Shown here: piece after piece, positions 10,401 through 19,374 of the stretch
How the letters are laid out: every line of letters begins with the position of its first letter
How positions within the stretch are numbered: the stretch's first letter is position 1
Source: a virus
Length of the DNA stretch: 64,000 nucleotides
Reading direction: 5' to 3' (one strand)
IMG/VR virus record: IMGVR_UViG_3300032242_001235
Location: 25,960 to 89,959 of that record
Made by a program: the position numbers and the translations under genes
Notes under the pieces: generated by a model
What the model was told of the DNA's origin: nothing
Seen by the model: only the letters and a program-made list of their open reading frames with translations
The model's database searches: none

Positions 10401-12455
10401 AATAACATAGGGTTGTATAATAGTTCAAATTATTACATGAGCGGGTATATCTCCAATTTTCGAATGGTAATTAGCACCGCCTTGTACACCGCATCATTTG
10501 CACCAACTAATACTCCATTGTCTGCGATTACCAATACAGCACTATTGACTTGTCAATCAAGTACTATTAAAGATAACAGTGCTAATGCTGCTACTATCAC
10601 TACAGTAGGTAGTGCTGCGGTATCCGCATACAATCCATTTAATACTAGATATAGTTTTGCATTTAACGGTACTTCAGATTACATAGAATACGCACACAAT
10701 ACAAATCAATGGATTCCAGCATCAACTAGTTTTGCAGTTGAATGTTGGTTTATGATGACTAAAACTGGTGCTGAACAAGTTATTTTTACAAAAGGTTATC
10801 AAGGTTCACCAACATATGCTGAATTTGCAATGATTGTTACTAGTGGAAATATGTTAACATTCTTAATGTCTGCTGATGGCGGAAATTGGATTGTTAATAT
10901 TGCAGATACTGTGGCTATTGCTGTGAACACTTGGTATCATGTTGCAGGAGTTCGTACTGGTGAAAATATTGTCAAATTATACAAGAACGGTGTAAGTGTA
11001 GGAACCCCGGTGTTGACTTCAGTAGCTATGTATAACCACACCGCAGGTATTCGCCTTGGTGCTCACATGTCTAGCAGCTATCTACAAGGATTTATATCCA
11101 ACGCAAGATTTACTGTTGGTGGTGATGCAATATATAGTACTAACTTCATTCCCACAACATCACCATTGACTACAAGTACTGGTAATACATTATTATTGGC
11201 ATGCCAGTCTAGTACACTTGTTGATAATAGTGTTAATAACTTTGCATTAACTGCGGTTGGATCTCCAACAGTAAAAGTAACCAATCCGTTTACTACTAAT
11301 TACAGTTATTACTTTAATGGTACTAGCAGTGATTATTTGACAATACCTGCCTCTGGGGCATTAGATTTTGGAACATCGAATTTTACAATTGAAATATGGG
11401 CATATCCCACAGCATCTGGTGCAAACCGTAGATTTTATTCTAATTGGGGTAGTTCTGGATCAGTACAGATAGGTTTTAGGCAAGAAAGTAATAATACGCT
11501 TCGCTTTTTCACAACGACTTCGGGAATTGACTTCTCATCATCTACCCTATTGACATTGAATGCATGGAATCATTGTGCAATAGTGAGAAACGGATCTGTA
11601 TTTACAATGTTCTTAAATGGTATAATTGTTGGTACAGTGACTTCTTCATCAGCCATGCCATCCACTGCATCAATACCTACTTACATTAGTACATATGATG
11701 GAACAAATGAACCGTGGAGCGGATTCCTTGCCGATCTTCGTGTTGTGAAAGGTGTAGCAGTATATACTGGTGGATTTACGCCAATAGCTCCACCGTTACC
11801 AATATCAAATACCACGGCTACATCAACTGCTACAACTAGCTTGATAGTTTTGGGTAATAACGGTAGCATTGTGGATCAAACTGGTAAGAGTAATGTCATA
11901 GTAGTTGGTGCAACAGCAGTGGATCCATCTGTATACAAATTTGGTAGTGGGTCAATTAAATTTAACGGAACTACTGATTATCTAAACATAGTTAATACAG
12001 GTACTGTAGTGACTGGTAACTTTACTGTTGAGGCTTGGATTTATCCAACTTCAGTGACTGGATCTACTCGTACATTCTGGACTTTAGGAACAGAAGTTGC
12101 CAACAGATACACAACTGGTATTGTTAGTACTTCTTCAATATATACAAACCTTTATGGTGCTGGATCTGTTAACTACGCCAATACTACAATTGTGGCCAAT
12201 ACTTGGACCCATGTGGCAATGGTTCGAAGTGGATCTACAATTAAATGGTACATTAACGGAGTTGCATCTGCAACAACTGATACACAATCTGGAACTTTGG
12301 GCAACAATTCTACGCTAAAAATTGGCGCAGATTCAGGCGGTGCAGCACTGTTTGTTGGTTACATGGATGATTTTAGATTCAGTCTAATTGCAAGATATAC
12401 AAGTAACTTCATTCCACCAACAGCTAGCCTGCCAACTTATATGCCATTTGTGTAA
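4443..12455 (+). CDS. Giant adhesin with twelve LamG/concanavalin-like modules
   Basis: At 2670 residues this is the largest gene in the window. I count twelve copies of a ~200-residue jelly-roll module. Each has a YFNG(T/S)xDY strand, then DFTIExW(V/I)YP, a central W-x-H-(V/I/L)A strand, a LFxNG turn, and a closing ISN-x-R-(V/I)-x-KG-T-A-x-YT strand. This is the laminin-G/concanavalin lectin pattern known to bind glycans. No catalytic motif is visible. It starts 5 bases after the preceding stop with only a weak AGG as ribosome site, so coupled translation is likely. A role in host glycan binding as a distal tail fibre is inferred. Neighbouring modules are diverged at DNA level, so this is an old array. 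Confidence 0.85.
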   Translation: MSIQFSGGFQLTGGFTITTENADSNYNSTVVMLNGETASKLHTADASGNNLALTQVGAVATSKFNPFLGTGNYGLSIGASDTLVTPNNADAFTFGTGDFSFEVWIFSSVFSTASYSAPLWTNYVSGGAGLSLYLEVHAGQLRLLDFNGSGSTFVIIGGTIRDNSWHHLVMTRQSGTIRGFINGVLVTSATGITTNYTGVFLASIGPGLAGNYFNARIIRGGVPSQYSTSTLTTNAVVFTPPTVPFTGSESLTTSTASVVFLAAQDASFIDQSPRSAPLTPSSTVKVVTNTPLASQFTRTFSNYGSTWFNGSTSYIQSPIGSYADFGSGAFTIETWIFPTVPTTQQVIAFHGWSGSGAFNYGWNAQINTSNQLAFYANGTLTAFTDLVVTMNAWNHIAFVGIGGVLTAFKNGVKSATTYTYTAIVARPTATTVIGGWNNNTENIAERLFYNGAISNFHIVNGTALYTSSFTVSTTPISAIGTSVLLTCQNATGTITDASTVSNALTVVGGTRIISATPFTTTYTSADRSDASTFYGSGYFSGSPNYISIPASAALVLPADFTIECWVNASTLSGNQGIIASSGQRFGLIRLTNYFYWLGSTDLSGSSITISANTWYHLAASRVGTTLRLFVNGVQANSGTYSEASTSNIWYIGNDQSNEIFNGYISNIRVVKGTGLYTTNFVPPTTQLPTVSGTSLLTLQGRTTSTNVISIYDESANSLAVTAYGSPTQGSFSPFNQGGYSYYFNGAGDYLTIPASTNNALGSDFTIEVWVYTTIANQTYGSGIAGTYDGGSNGGWSLIINRSTGGPIGIGFIHANAIQQSYTTAYLAINTWHHIAITRSGTTLKTYLNGTQVATGTYATADTVSAINYIGSQGVGSYHNGYISNLRVIKGTAIYTANFAPSYTPLTAVDNTVLLTAQANSFSDASTLTNTITRVGAASVRPFTPFPQFRAYNAFVDGSSIYMNGTSDYIATPANAAMTFGNNDHTVEFWYYLPNTAHAAGYSTQWKYSSGSTQQGTNDYYFQTGTAGGGSGGLALGTGGGWALSAISISATQFNALAGQWTHIAWTRASNVFRLFFNGVLMGSATYTGSIAAQGGAMLLGQDSSNNYGGGYYSGYRVINGYALYTGGFTPPTSPLTAVPYTQLLTANTATFVDSSYNNFSITRTGTTSTRFSPNTPTVLSNGNSVYFDGSTSAITLPTAFASTIAGLAGSITTMEAFIFPTNTTSRDETIIGGIPAVGTNGRWSFVITTGATTFTIKFIWTTDTSTAVSVATTVVTGRTNTWNHVAVVIDASIAATTNVTLFINGTAQGFPYQVFTSQTFTYDYVKIGFDTGYTNRFTGYMSNLRVIKGTIPYIYKITPPVINLNTSTFTRLLTAQTVNMNDTSVNSLVATRGGTTMPQRFSPFGNTTADLGYSGYFNGTTDYVQVPAGPAFAPGTADFTVEGWFYPTNTMATQGAIWTQSISGTNYFVIFATNNVIQFYGTLSGGGTAISSGSNNWSVNSWNHFAVVRTSGSVKVYLNGIAGTATADINNYSNISYVPTIGRYTHVATNFFYGYISNLRYLNRIALYTGNFTVPASPLAVTQSSSTNIAALTTIPTNGSSVFFNGSTDYLTAPSNPAFQFGTGAFTMEAWINPTVTAPTVTQWIISNIDSASGNTQCGLSILATSNKLQFQTWNAAILTSTAAISLNVWTHVAISFDGTTYKLFINGVLDTSGITLYNFSSAGTAKIGYALSGNSYFTGLMSNARIVKGTAVYTTAFTPSTSPLTAITNTSLLTCQSTTIIDNSINNYTITSFGTPSAIKTLSPFGNTPQLLTFQSTTFVDNSTNAFTLTTGGTAGPASLSPFVDSTNITSTAYSVYFNGTTDNLTLPVSTATTQLGSSDFTIEGWMFFTEVTNDHTLVYWNGASSGYAAVHVRQIAGKWALWISATGSAWAVQQNTLGSTITSNTWYHVAVVRSGTNFKLYINGSDVTSGGYTVSGSLMTTYTTNNIGLYNSSNYYMSGYISNFRMVISTALYTASFAPTNTPLSAITNTALLTCQSSTIKDNSANAATITTVGSAAVSAYNPFNTRYSFAFNGTSDYIEYAHNTNQWIPASTSFAVECWFMMTKTGAEQVIFTKGYQGSPTYAEFAMIVTSGNMLTFLMSADGGNWIVNIADTVAIAVNTWYHVAGVRTGENIVKLYKNGVSVGTPVLTSVAMYNHTAGIRLGAHMSSSYLQGFISNARFTVGGDAIYSTNFIPTTSPLTTSTGNTLLLACQSSTLVDNSVNNFALTAVGSPTVKVTNPFTTNYSYYFNGTSSDYLTIPASGALDFGTSNFTIEIWAYPTASGANRRFYSNWGSSGSVQIGFRQESNNTLRFFTTTSGIDFSSSTLLTLNAWNHCAIVRNGSVFTMFLNGIIVGTVTSSSAMPSTASIPTYISTYDGTNEPWSGFLADLRVVKGVAVYTGGFTPIAPPLPISNTTATSTATTSLIVLGNNGSIVDQTGKSNVIVVGATAVDPSVYKFGSGSIKFNGTTDYLNIVNTGTVVTGNFTVEAWIYPTSVTGSTRTFWTLGTEVANRYTTGIVSTSSIYTNLYGAGSVNYANTTIVANTWTHVAMVRSGSTIKWYINGVASATTDTQSGTLGNNSTLKIGADSGGAALFVGYMDDFRFSLIARYTSNFIPPTASLPTYMPFV

Positions 12456-12479
12456 TGGATCAAACTACCAGTATTTGCT

Positions 12480-12487
12480 TATAAATA
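12480..12487 (+). promoter_or_regulatory. T4-type late promoter, perfect TATAAATA
   Basis: An eight-of-eight match to the T4 late promoter box, in the 53-base gap after the giant adhesin. The predicted +1 is near 12493. An AGGA ribosome site lies at 12497-12500, so this transcript has a short leader. Confidence 0.8.
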
Positions 12488-12508
12488 TAGAAACATTAGG
12501 ATATCACA

Positions 12509-15247
12509 ATGACCATAGCTAGTAATTTATCGTTTTTAGAAAACGCCGCAGGTGCGATCACTACCGGTACGATAAATGCCCAATATGCGCCCATTACTTT
12601 CAGTATTAACAGTTCAGAAGCTGGGCGCTTTGATCTCAACAATTATTTGTTGTTGGGCTATACTACAAGTCAAGGCGCATACAGGTTACAAGTAAACGGT
12701 AACATGTTGATTAATGGTACTTTATCAGTTACCACTGCATCCTTTACTAACGTCGTTGGTGTCATCACAACTGCATCTAATATTGCAGGTGGTGCTGCTG
12801 GACAAATTGTGTATCAATCAGCCCCTGGACTAACTGCATTCAGTAGTAGTTTAACATTTTCTGCAGGATCTGGATTGAGTGTTGGCGGCAACATCAACTT
12901 TACCGGTAACTTATATCAAAACGGCTCATTGTTTAGTGGTGGTGGTGGCGGTACTGCATCTGGTACAGGTACTACAACTACATTCGTAATATCTAACATT
13001 ACCCCTACAAATAGCACAATAACAGGTGCTTTACAAGTTTATGGTGGTATGGGTATTGGCGGCGGCATTTATTCAGGTGGTACTGTTACTGCTACTAACC
13101 TAGTAACGGCTGGTGTTGGCGGTGGTATTAGTGGTGCAAGTTATGTTAACTCGTTTAACATGTGGGCAACTGGTACATTAACTGCGACAAACCTTATAGT
13201 AGGCGGAAATGCATTTGTTAACGGTATTGCACTTGGATCATCAACTGGTACAACCAGCACATATATTATTCAAAATACAACCCCATCAAACAGCACTAAC
13301 TCAGGTGCATTGCAAGTATGGGGTGGTGCTGGTATTGGATTAGGGTTAGTTGTTGGCGGTGTCGTCACAGCTACATCTATTGCTACAACTGGTTTAGGCG
13401 GTGGTATTAGTGGTGCAAGTTATGTTAATTCGTTTAACATGCAAGCAACTGGTACAATTACTGCAACAAGCATTGTAGTTACTGGTACTGCTACTAGTAC
13501 AAGTACATTAACTGGCGCAGTAGTTATTACTGGCGGGGTTGGTATTGGCGGCAACTTATATGTTGGCGGTAGTATTTTTAGTAGTGGTGGTAGTGTCGGC
13601 GCTGGTGGATCCGCTGGTGGAACAACATATACTAACGTCATAGCAAACGGATTTGTACAAAGTCCGTATCCTTATATTGCACCTAAGGGTAGATTAAATC
13701 ACGGCCCTGGAACAGTGGCATTTATTAACACATCAACAACTGGTAGTAGCCCATGGGGTATTACTACAGATGCATTTGGTAACTTTGCATATGTAGCAAA
13801 CTACACTGCTGGTACAATTACACAATATGTAATTAATACATATACAGGATTCTTAACAACATCAACATTTGATATTGCTACGGGTACTAACCCTTATGGT
13901 ATTACTAGTGAGCCAACAGGTAGATTTGTTTATGCAGCCAACTATGGTGCATCTACTGTTGGCCAATTCTTTATCAACACATTCACTGGCACCTTAACAC
14001 AGATTACTACAGCAATTGCTTCTGGTACTAACCCATATGGTATTACCAGTGAACCAACTGGCAAATATGTGTATGTAGCAAACTATGGTGCAGCAACAAT
14101 CAGTCAATATGCTATTAACACCACAACTGGTGCATTGATATCAATTGGTACCCCAATTTCTGCTGGTACTAACCCAGTATATCTAGCTGCTGATCCAACA
14201 GGTAGATTCTTGTATGCAGCAAACTATGGTTCTGCCAACATATCACAATATGCTATTAGCACAGGTACTGGTATCCTAATATCGTTAGGTACAGCTATTG
14301 CAGCCGGTACTAACCCGTTCAGCATTGGAGTTGATCCATCTGGTAGATTTGTATACGCAGCAAACTATGGTTCTGCTAACATTTCACAATACAGTATTAA
14401 CCAATTCTCTGGAACATTGACACAGATTACGACAGCAGTGAGTGTTGGTGCTAACCCAGGTTCTGGAAGTTTGGCAATTGATCCATACGGAAAATATGTA
14501 TATGTTGGTAACTCTACTATATTATATCAATACAGCATTAACCAATACAACGGTGCATTGACACAGGTAGCATCAATTGCAGCGGGTCCAGGTCAGACTG
14601 GTATGACTATTGACCCTACTGGTAAATATCTATTCTCTGTCAACAACACAAACGCAACTGTTGCCCAATACGGATTAAGTAACTTTTCTGTAGGTGGATT
14701 AGTAGTTGGATCTGCTCAAGCTTCTACATCAACAACCACAGGTGCGGTAATTGTACAGGGTGGTATTGGTGTTGGTGGTGCAGTATGGACATCAGCCCTT
14801 GGTATTTTTACACCACCCGGAACAGCTAATGCTACAATTGGCGGTATAAACAACTTGTTCATGTTATTTGGAACAATCAGCGGCGTATACCAAATAACAA
14901 GTGGTATTGTATCTACAACTAACATGATAGTTACAGGCTACGAAGTAGCAAGTCCATTATATATTGGTGTTGGCGGTACTGCAAGTTATAGTTTAAGTAC
15001 TACATCTACAAACAATGTATTGTTAGTGGGTTCTACTGGTTATACTGCAACATTATTGTTCCCTACATCAAGTTTACAAGATGGTCAAATTGTTAGAGTT
15101 GCAGTAAGTGGTAATGCAGTAGCAATTACCGTTAGTAATGTAACTTTATTGCCAGCATTAAGTGCAACATCAATTGCTGCTGGATCAGCATTTGCATATT
15201 CATATCGATTGGCAAACAATACTTGGTACAGGATACAGTTTGGTTAA
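12509..15247 (+). CDS. Tail fibre with central seven-blade beta-propeller
   Basis: A 912-residue fibre. The N-terminal ~130 residues are unique. Residues ~130-390 repeat the GALQV(Y/W)GG(A/M)GIGxGI and LYQNGSLF blocks of the gene at the left edge. Residues ~405-728 contain seven copies of a ~45-residue YVTN-type repeat: (D/E)PTGRFVY(A/V)ANYG, then a polar turn, then ISQY-x-I-(N/S), then TG-(A/I/T)-L. Seven such repeats match a closed seven-blade propeller of the lactonase/YVTN class. The C-terminal ~180 residues return to fibre-type repeats. The enzyme residues of lactonases are not evident, so a binding role is more likely. It has its own late promoter at 12480. Confidence 0.85.
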   Translation: MTIASNLSFLENAAGAITTGTINAQYAPITFSINSSEAGRFDLNNYLLLGYTTSQGAYRLQVNGNMLINGTLSVTTASFTNVVGVITTASNIAGGAAGQIVYQSAPGLTAFSSSLTFSAGSGLSVGGNINFTGNLYQNGSLFSGGGGGTASGTGTTTTFVISNITPTNSTITGALQVYGGMGIGGGIYSGGTVTATNLVTAGVGGGISGASYVNSFNMWATGTLTATNLIVGGNAFVNGIALGSSTGTTSTYIIQNTTPSNSTNSGALQVWGGAGIGLGLVVGGVVTATSIATTGLGGGISGASYVNSFNMQATGTITATSIVVTGTATSTSTLTGAVVITGGVGIGGNLYVGGSIFSSGGSVGAGGSAGGTTYTNVIANGFVQSPYPYIAPKGRLNHGPGTVAFINTSTTGSSPWGITTDAFGNFAYVANYTAGTITQYVINTYTGFLTTSTFDIATGTNPYGITSEPTGRFVYAANYGASTVGQFFINTFTGTLTQITTAIASGTNPYGITSEPTGKYVYVANYGAATISQYAINTTTGALISIGTPISAGTNPVYLAADPTGRFLYAANYGSANISQYAISTGTGILISLGTAIAAGTNPFSIGVDPSGRFVYAANYGSANISQYSINQFSGTLTQITTAVSVGANPGSGSLAIDPYGKYVYVGNSTILYQYSINQYNGALTQVASIAAGPGQTGMTIDPTGKYLFSVNNTNATVAQYGLSNFSVGGLVVGSAQASTSTTTGAVIVQGGIGVGGAVWTSALGIFTPPGTANATIGGINNLFMLFGTISGVYQITSGIVSTTNMIVTGYEVASPLYIGVGGTASYSLSTTSTNNVLLVGSTGYTATLLFPTSSLQDGQIVRVAVSGNAVAITVSNVTLLPALSATSIAAGSAFAYSYRLANNTWYRIQFG
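12905..13008 (+). repeat. Shared fibre module, copy 2
   Basis: Counterpart of 53-159 within the propeller fibre gene. Third-base differences dominate, so the protein module is conserved while DNA drifts. Confidence 0.7.
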
Positions 15248-15277
15248 TTTTTTTAACTGGTGGCTCATTGCCTTTAT

Positions 15278-15283
15278 TAAATA
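15278..15283 (+). promoter_or_regulatory. Late promoter box TAAATA, leaderless geometry
   Basis: TAAATA is followed by five bases and then the ATG at 15289, so the predicted +1 is the A of the start codon. No ribosome-binding sequence lies between. An in-frame ATG at 15283 overlaps the box and is therefore disfavoured as the start. Confidence 0.65.
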
Positions 15284-15288
15284 TGGGT

Positions 15289-15900
15289 ATGAAACAACTT
15301 TTAGATCAACCGATAGTCCTGCACAATGTTATTAGTGCCGAATACCAATCACACATACGACATAATTTTATGGGCGAGGGCATATGTCCGTGGTATTACA
15401 CTACAGAAAGTACCCAAGAGGGTGATGTATTTGAAACAACCAGTGTGTTATTTCACTTAATGTTTTTCTCCCTACAAGGCGGACAAAAAAGTAACTTTTT
15501 TGATTTAGTTAGGCCCCTGATGTGGGAGGCAATTGAAAAGGCTGGATTACCATTTCATGAATTTTTACAAGTTCGAGCAATAAGTCAATTTCCGTTTAAT
15601 ACTGCTCGAACTCATAATAAAGTTCATACTGATTTGCCCATGCTTCAAGAGCCATATGCTACCGCAGTGTATTACATTAACGGGGATGATCAAGGAATTG
15701 ACGGCGATACAGTAATTTTTAATGAAACTGCCTTAGATATACCAGAAGATCAAGTAGTTTCTAAATATAAATCATTTACGGAAAAGATGAGAGTGTCCCC
15801 TAAACAAGGATCAGTAGTGATATTTCCGGGACATCAATATCATTCAAGTACATTGCCAACTAAAACGGCACGGGCAGTGTTAAATTTCTCTTGGAGATAA
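15289..15900 (+). CDS. 2OG-Fe(II) oxygenase-like protein
   Basis: 203 residues from ATG 15289; the open frame extends upstream into the fibre gene, but the late-promoter spacing supports this start. The oxygenase iron site is visible as H113-T-D115 with a distal H182 or H185 in FPGHQYHSS, and R195 as the likely 2-oxoglutarate-binding residue. The protein ends in a typical beta strand (AVLNFSW). Such oxygenases hydroxylate protein side chains or other substrates; the substrate here is unknown. It sits between fibre genes, and a second oxygenase-like gene follows at 16917, so modification of fibre or host-surface components is possible but unproven. Confidence 0.75.
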   Translation: MKQLLDQPIVLHNVISAEYQSHIRHNFMGEGICPWYYTTESTQEGDVFETTSVLFHLMFFSLQGGQKSNFFDLVRPLMWEAIEKAGLPFHEFLQVRAISQFPFNTARTHNKVHTDLPMLQEPYATAVYYINGDDQGIDGDTVIFNETALDIPEDQVVSKYKSFTEKMRVSPKQGSVVIFPGHQYHSSTLPTKTARAVLNFSWR

Positions 15901-15915
15901 CGATATCGTTGCCAA

Positions 15916-15921
15916 TAAATA
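15916..15921 (+). promoter_or_regulatory. Late promoter box TAAATA with leader
   Basis: Box CAATAAATA in the short gap after the oxygenase gene. The predicted +1 is near 15927. AAGGA at 15936-15940 provides the ribosome site for the glycine-rich gene at 15947. Confidence 0.7.
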
Positions 15922-15946
15922 TACAAACAATTAACAAGGATTTTTT

Positions 15947-16915
<969 letters not shown>

Positions 16916-16916
16916 T

Positions 16917-17498
16917 ATGAATTATAAAGTTGAAAGTTGGTTTCCAAGACCTATATACTATGCAGATGATATTTGCCAAGAGCATTTGGGTGATTTTGAG
17001 ATTGCTGTAAAAGACGCAATTAAAGATGAAGGCACAAAAAGAAATCCATTTCTAGGTGTGAATAGTTCACATAAGACTGTGTCTGAACTTCATAAACTAC
17101 CTGCACTGGCTCCTTTAGCTTCTAGTATATTGGACCATGCTATGAATTTCTGTTTAATAATAGGGTATGATCCAGAGACCGCATTTTCATTCAACATAAT
17201 AAACATGTGGGTTAATATTAGTGATCAACACGATTACAATTTCCCACATACCCACCCTGGATCTGTAATTTCAGGTGCGTTTTATATTAAGGCAACACCT
17301 GAAAATATAATTACTTTTTATGATAAATATGAAACACTAACATTACCTCTTGGCCAAGATACAATGTATTCGATGTCGCACACATCATATGATTGTTTAC
17401 CTGGTCGGCTGTTATTGTTTAAAAGTGATTTTGTTCACGGGAATGTTCCGCAAAAACTTCCTGGAGAAAAAATAGTAATAAGTTTTAATATAGGTTAA
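16917..17498 (+). CDS. Putative 2OG-Fe(II) oxygenase, TIGR02466-like
   Basis: 193 residues. N-terminal WFPRPIYYAD and the central block NMWVNISDQHDYNFPHTHP, then SGAFYIKA, look like the TIGR02466 oxygenase-like family common in aquatic T4-like phages. Candidate metal ligands are H111/H113 and distal H174, with K185 in place of the usual Arg for 2-oxoglutarate. The start ATG is one base after the preceding TAA with no clear ribosome site, so it is likely translated by coupling to the fibre gene. Its substrate is unknown. Confidence 0.7.
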   Translation: MNYKVESWFPRPIYYADDICQEHLGDFEIAVKDAIKDEGTKRNPFLGVNSSHKTVSELHKLPALAPLASSILDHAMNFCLIIGYDPETAFSFNIINMWVNISDQHDYNFPHTHPGSVISGAFYIKATPENIITFYDKYETLTLPLGQDTMYSMSHTSYDCLPGRLLLFKSDFVHGNVPQKLPGEKIVISFNIG

Positions 17499-17503
17499 TT
17501 ATC

Positions 17504-18031
17504 ATGACACATTTTGCTCAAATTGATGAAAACAATGTAGTACTTCAAGTCATTGTTGCTGATCAAGAATTTATAGATTCTGGTTCAGTGGGCGATCCAT
17601 CAAAATGGTTACAATGCTCTCCTGATGGATCTATTAGAGGATATATGCCTGGACCAACATGGGTATATCATCCAGAAGTGGATCAATTTAGATCACCAAA
17701 ACCAGCACATCTGCCTAGTTGGGTATGGAATAATTTGAAATGGCCTTACGGTAATTGGGAACCACCAATTCAACATCCTGCATTCCGAGGAATTGGAGTA
17801 CCACCTGTATTCGGTGAAGAATATAATTGGGATGAAGAAAATGTACAGTGGGTCAAAATAGTACGCCCAAAACCATATCCTACTGATGGTGCATGTTATG
17901 AGTGGGTTGAATCTGAACAAGATTGGGTCAAGCATGGTGATCCTCGTCCTGAACATCCAATGGATGGTAAGATTTATAAGTTTAATAACGAAACACAGGA
18001 ATGGGTATTTTTTGCCGATCCAAATCCTTAA
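17504..18031 (+). CDS. Small Trp-rich fibre-associated protein, paralogue of the 54051 gene
   Basis: 175 residues. Residues 1-30 (MTHFAQIDENNVVLQVIVAD) match the start of the minus-strand protein at 54051 (MGHFAKVLNGVVQQVIVAE). Both then carry a W-(L/V)-Q-(C/T)-S segment and Pro/Trp-rich repeats around NWEPP or TWEPP. The C-terminal half repeats a short unit ending in W, e.g. YEWVESEQDWVKHGDP and YKFNNETQEWVFFADP. Such proteins accompany fibre genes in marine T4-like phages. A role as fibre-associated or assembly protein is inferred; no enzyme motif is visible. Confidence 0.6.
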   Translation: MTHFAQIDENNVVLQVIVADQEFIDSGSVGDPSKWLQCSPDGSIRGYMPGPTWVYHPEVDQFRSPKPAHLPSWVWNNLKWPYGNWEPPIQHPAFRGIGVPPVFGEEYNWDEENVQWVKIVRPKPYPTDGACYEWVESEQDWVKHGDPRPEHPMDGKIYKFNNETQEWVFFADPNP

Positions 18032-18051
18032 TAGTGACAACTAACCTGCAA

Positions 18052-18057
18052 TAAATA
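18052..18057 (+). promoter_or_regulatory. Late promoter box TAAATA, leaderless geometry
   Basis: CAATAAATA followed by TATGC and then ATG at 18063: exactly five bases between box and start codon. No ribosome site is present in this gap. Confidence 0.7.
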
Positions 18058-18062
18058 TATGC

Positions 18063-18260
18063 ATGTTAAACAAGGCTGAAGTTATTATTAATGATGATAA
18101 GGTATTTGTCTCACAATACAATATCGAATTGATGGAACCAGATGGGACTAGTCAAATAGTCCCAGCCACATTGAGCTGGGTTTCAAAAACTCCATCATTT
18201 GACGAAAATGTATTTCGTAAGCAACAGTTTAACAGAATACCGGTAACTGTTTTCAAATGA
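18063..18260 (+). CDS. Small unknown protein
   Basis: 65 residues with no recognised domain. Polar and beta-prone, with the short strand pair IINDDKVFVSQYNIEL near the start. It begins directly after a late promoter and overlaps the following cupin gene by four bases (ATGA), so it is the first gene of a three-gene unit (18063, 18257, 18610). Real coding is supported by the promoter and tight coupling; function is not known. Confidence 0.6.
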   Translation: MLNKAEVIINDDKVFVSQYNIELMEPDGTSQIVPATLSWVSKTPSFDENVFRKQQFNRIPVTVFK

Positions 18261-18610
18261 AAGAACCTGAAATCCAAATTGGTTGTGTTAGCAACATTTA
18301 TATCCGCATGATGAACTTTAAAAATGCAGGCGATGTTGAACACGGGCACACGCATGAATTTGATCACACTAGTTTTTTAACTAGAGGCAGTGTTCGACTT
18401 ACTGTCGATGGTATTGTCAAAGAATTCACCGCGCCACATATGATTCTAATTGCAAAAAATAAAGAACATGAAGTGGTTGCACTAGAAGATGACACAATTG
18501 TATGCTGTATTCATGGCTTACGAGATAATGATAGTGGCGATATTTTAGACCCTGATCAAATACCTTACGACGAGAATCCTAAACTGCTTAATCATCGGTT
18601 AGATTTGTAA
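18257..18610 (+). CDS. Cupin-fold protein
   Basis: 117 residues. The first cupin motif is visible as H29-G-H31-x-H33-x(3)-H37, followed by LTRGSVRLTV, a strand-Gly-strand typical of cupins. The second motif is weaker (NKEHEVVALEDDT, with H72). Metal binding is therefore likely. Substrate and reaction cannot be read from the sequence. It overlaps both neighbours (ATGA upstream, TAATG downstream), so the three genes are co-translated. Confidence 0.7.
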   Translation: MKEPEIQIGCVSNIYIRMMNFKNAGDVEHGHTHEFDHTSFLTRGSVRLTVDGIVKEFTAPHMILIAKNKEHEVVALEDDTIVCCIHGLRDNDSGDILDPDQIPYDENPKLLNHRLDL

Positions 18611-19374
18611 TGTTTTTCTTTTTTAAACCAACAACTATTGTAGTTGATGCGTTTACATCCAATGATGCAGCCCACGACTATTACCCAATAGCAAAGTCAA
18701 ATCGACATGTTCCTAACTGGTGGAAAGCACTGCCTGCAACACTCGACGACCCTGTACATAGATTAGTCAAACGCGGTACTGTTAAACGGTGTCAAGGATT
18801 TGTTGATTTATATTCTAACAGTTTCTCTATACCTTTATGGTCTGATATATCCATAGAAATGGAACTGATAGCAGATCAAAAGATTTGGAGATATAAATTT
18901 GCAGATAAAAAAAGTTGGCTAGACTCACATGATCAACAACAATACAATGGCATTGTAGATTATTCTAAGTATCAACAATTAAAGTTTAATCCACCTTGGT
19001 TCTTAGAAGAAAAATCTGGTGTAAAATTTATGATGAGCCAGCATACATGGAATATTGTTGAAGAATCAAGTAACTTCACAGTACTACCTGGTATTATAGA
19101 TTTTAAATATCAATCATCAGTCAACATAAGTACCATGGTAAGATACCCTGAGGTAGGCTTGCTATCAATGATGTTTGAAGCAGGTACTCCGCTAGTACAC
19201 TTGACTCCGCTAACTGACAAGCGGGTTGAAATTAAAACTCATTTAATTAGTGCTACAGAGTTTGAAAGAAAACATCCTATGACTAAGTTTGTGGACAATT
19301 ATAAAGAACGCAAAACTAGGATAGATGAACAAGAATCTAAATGCCCGTTTACAAAATGGCGCAATAGTTTATAA
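18610..19374 (+). CDS. Conserved T4-like phage protein, function unknown
   Basis: 254 residues. It starts with a hydrophobic patch (MFFFFKPTTIVVDAFTS) too short and polar-flanked for a confident membrane anchor. The segment RHVPNWWKALP and the Trp/Tyr-rich centre (NPPWFLEE, QHTWNIVEESS) resemble a protein seen in cyanophage-like genomes, with no assigned role. Start TAATG overlaps the cupin stop. The 3' end overlaps the convergent Nudix gene by six bases. Confidence 0.6.
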   Translation: MFFFFKPTTIVVDAFTSNDAAHDYYPIAKSNRHVPNWWKALPATLDDPVHRLVKRGTVKRCQGFVDLYSNSFSIPLWSDISIEMELIADQKIWRYKFADKKSWLDSHDQQQYNGIVDYSKYQQLKFNPPWFLEEKSGVKFMMSQHTWNIVEESSNFTVLPGIIDFKYQSSVNISTMVRYPEVGLLSMMFEAGTPLVHLTPLTDKRVEIKTHLISATEFERKHPMTKFVDNYKERKTRIDEQESKCPFTKWRNSL

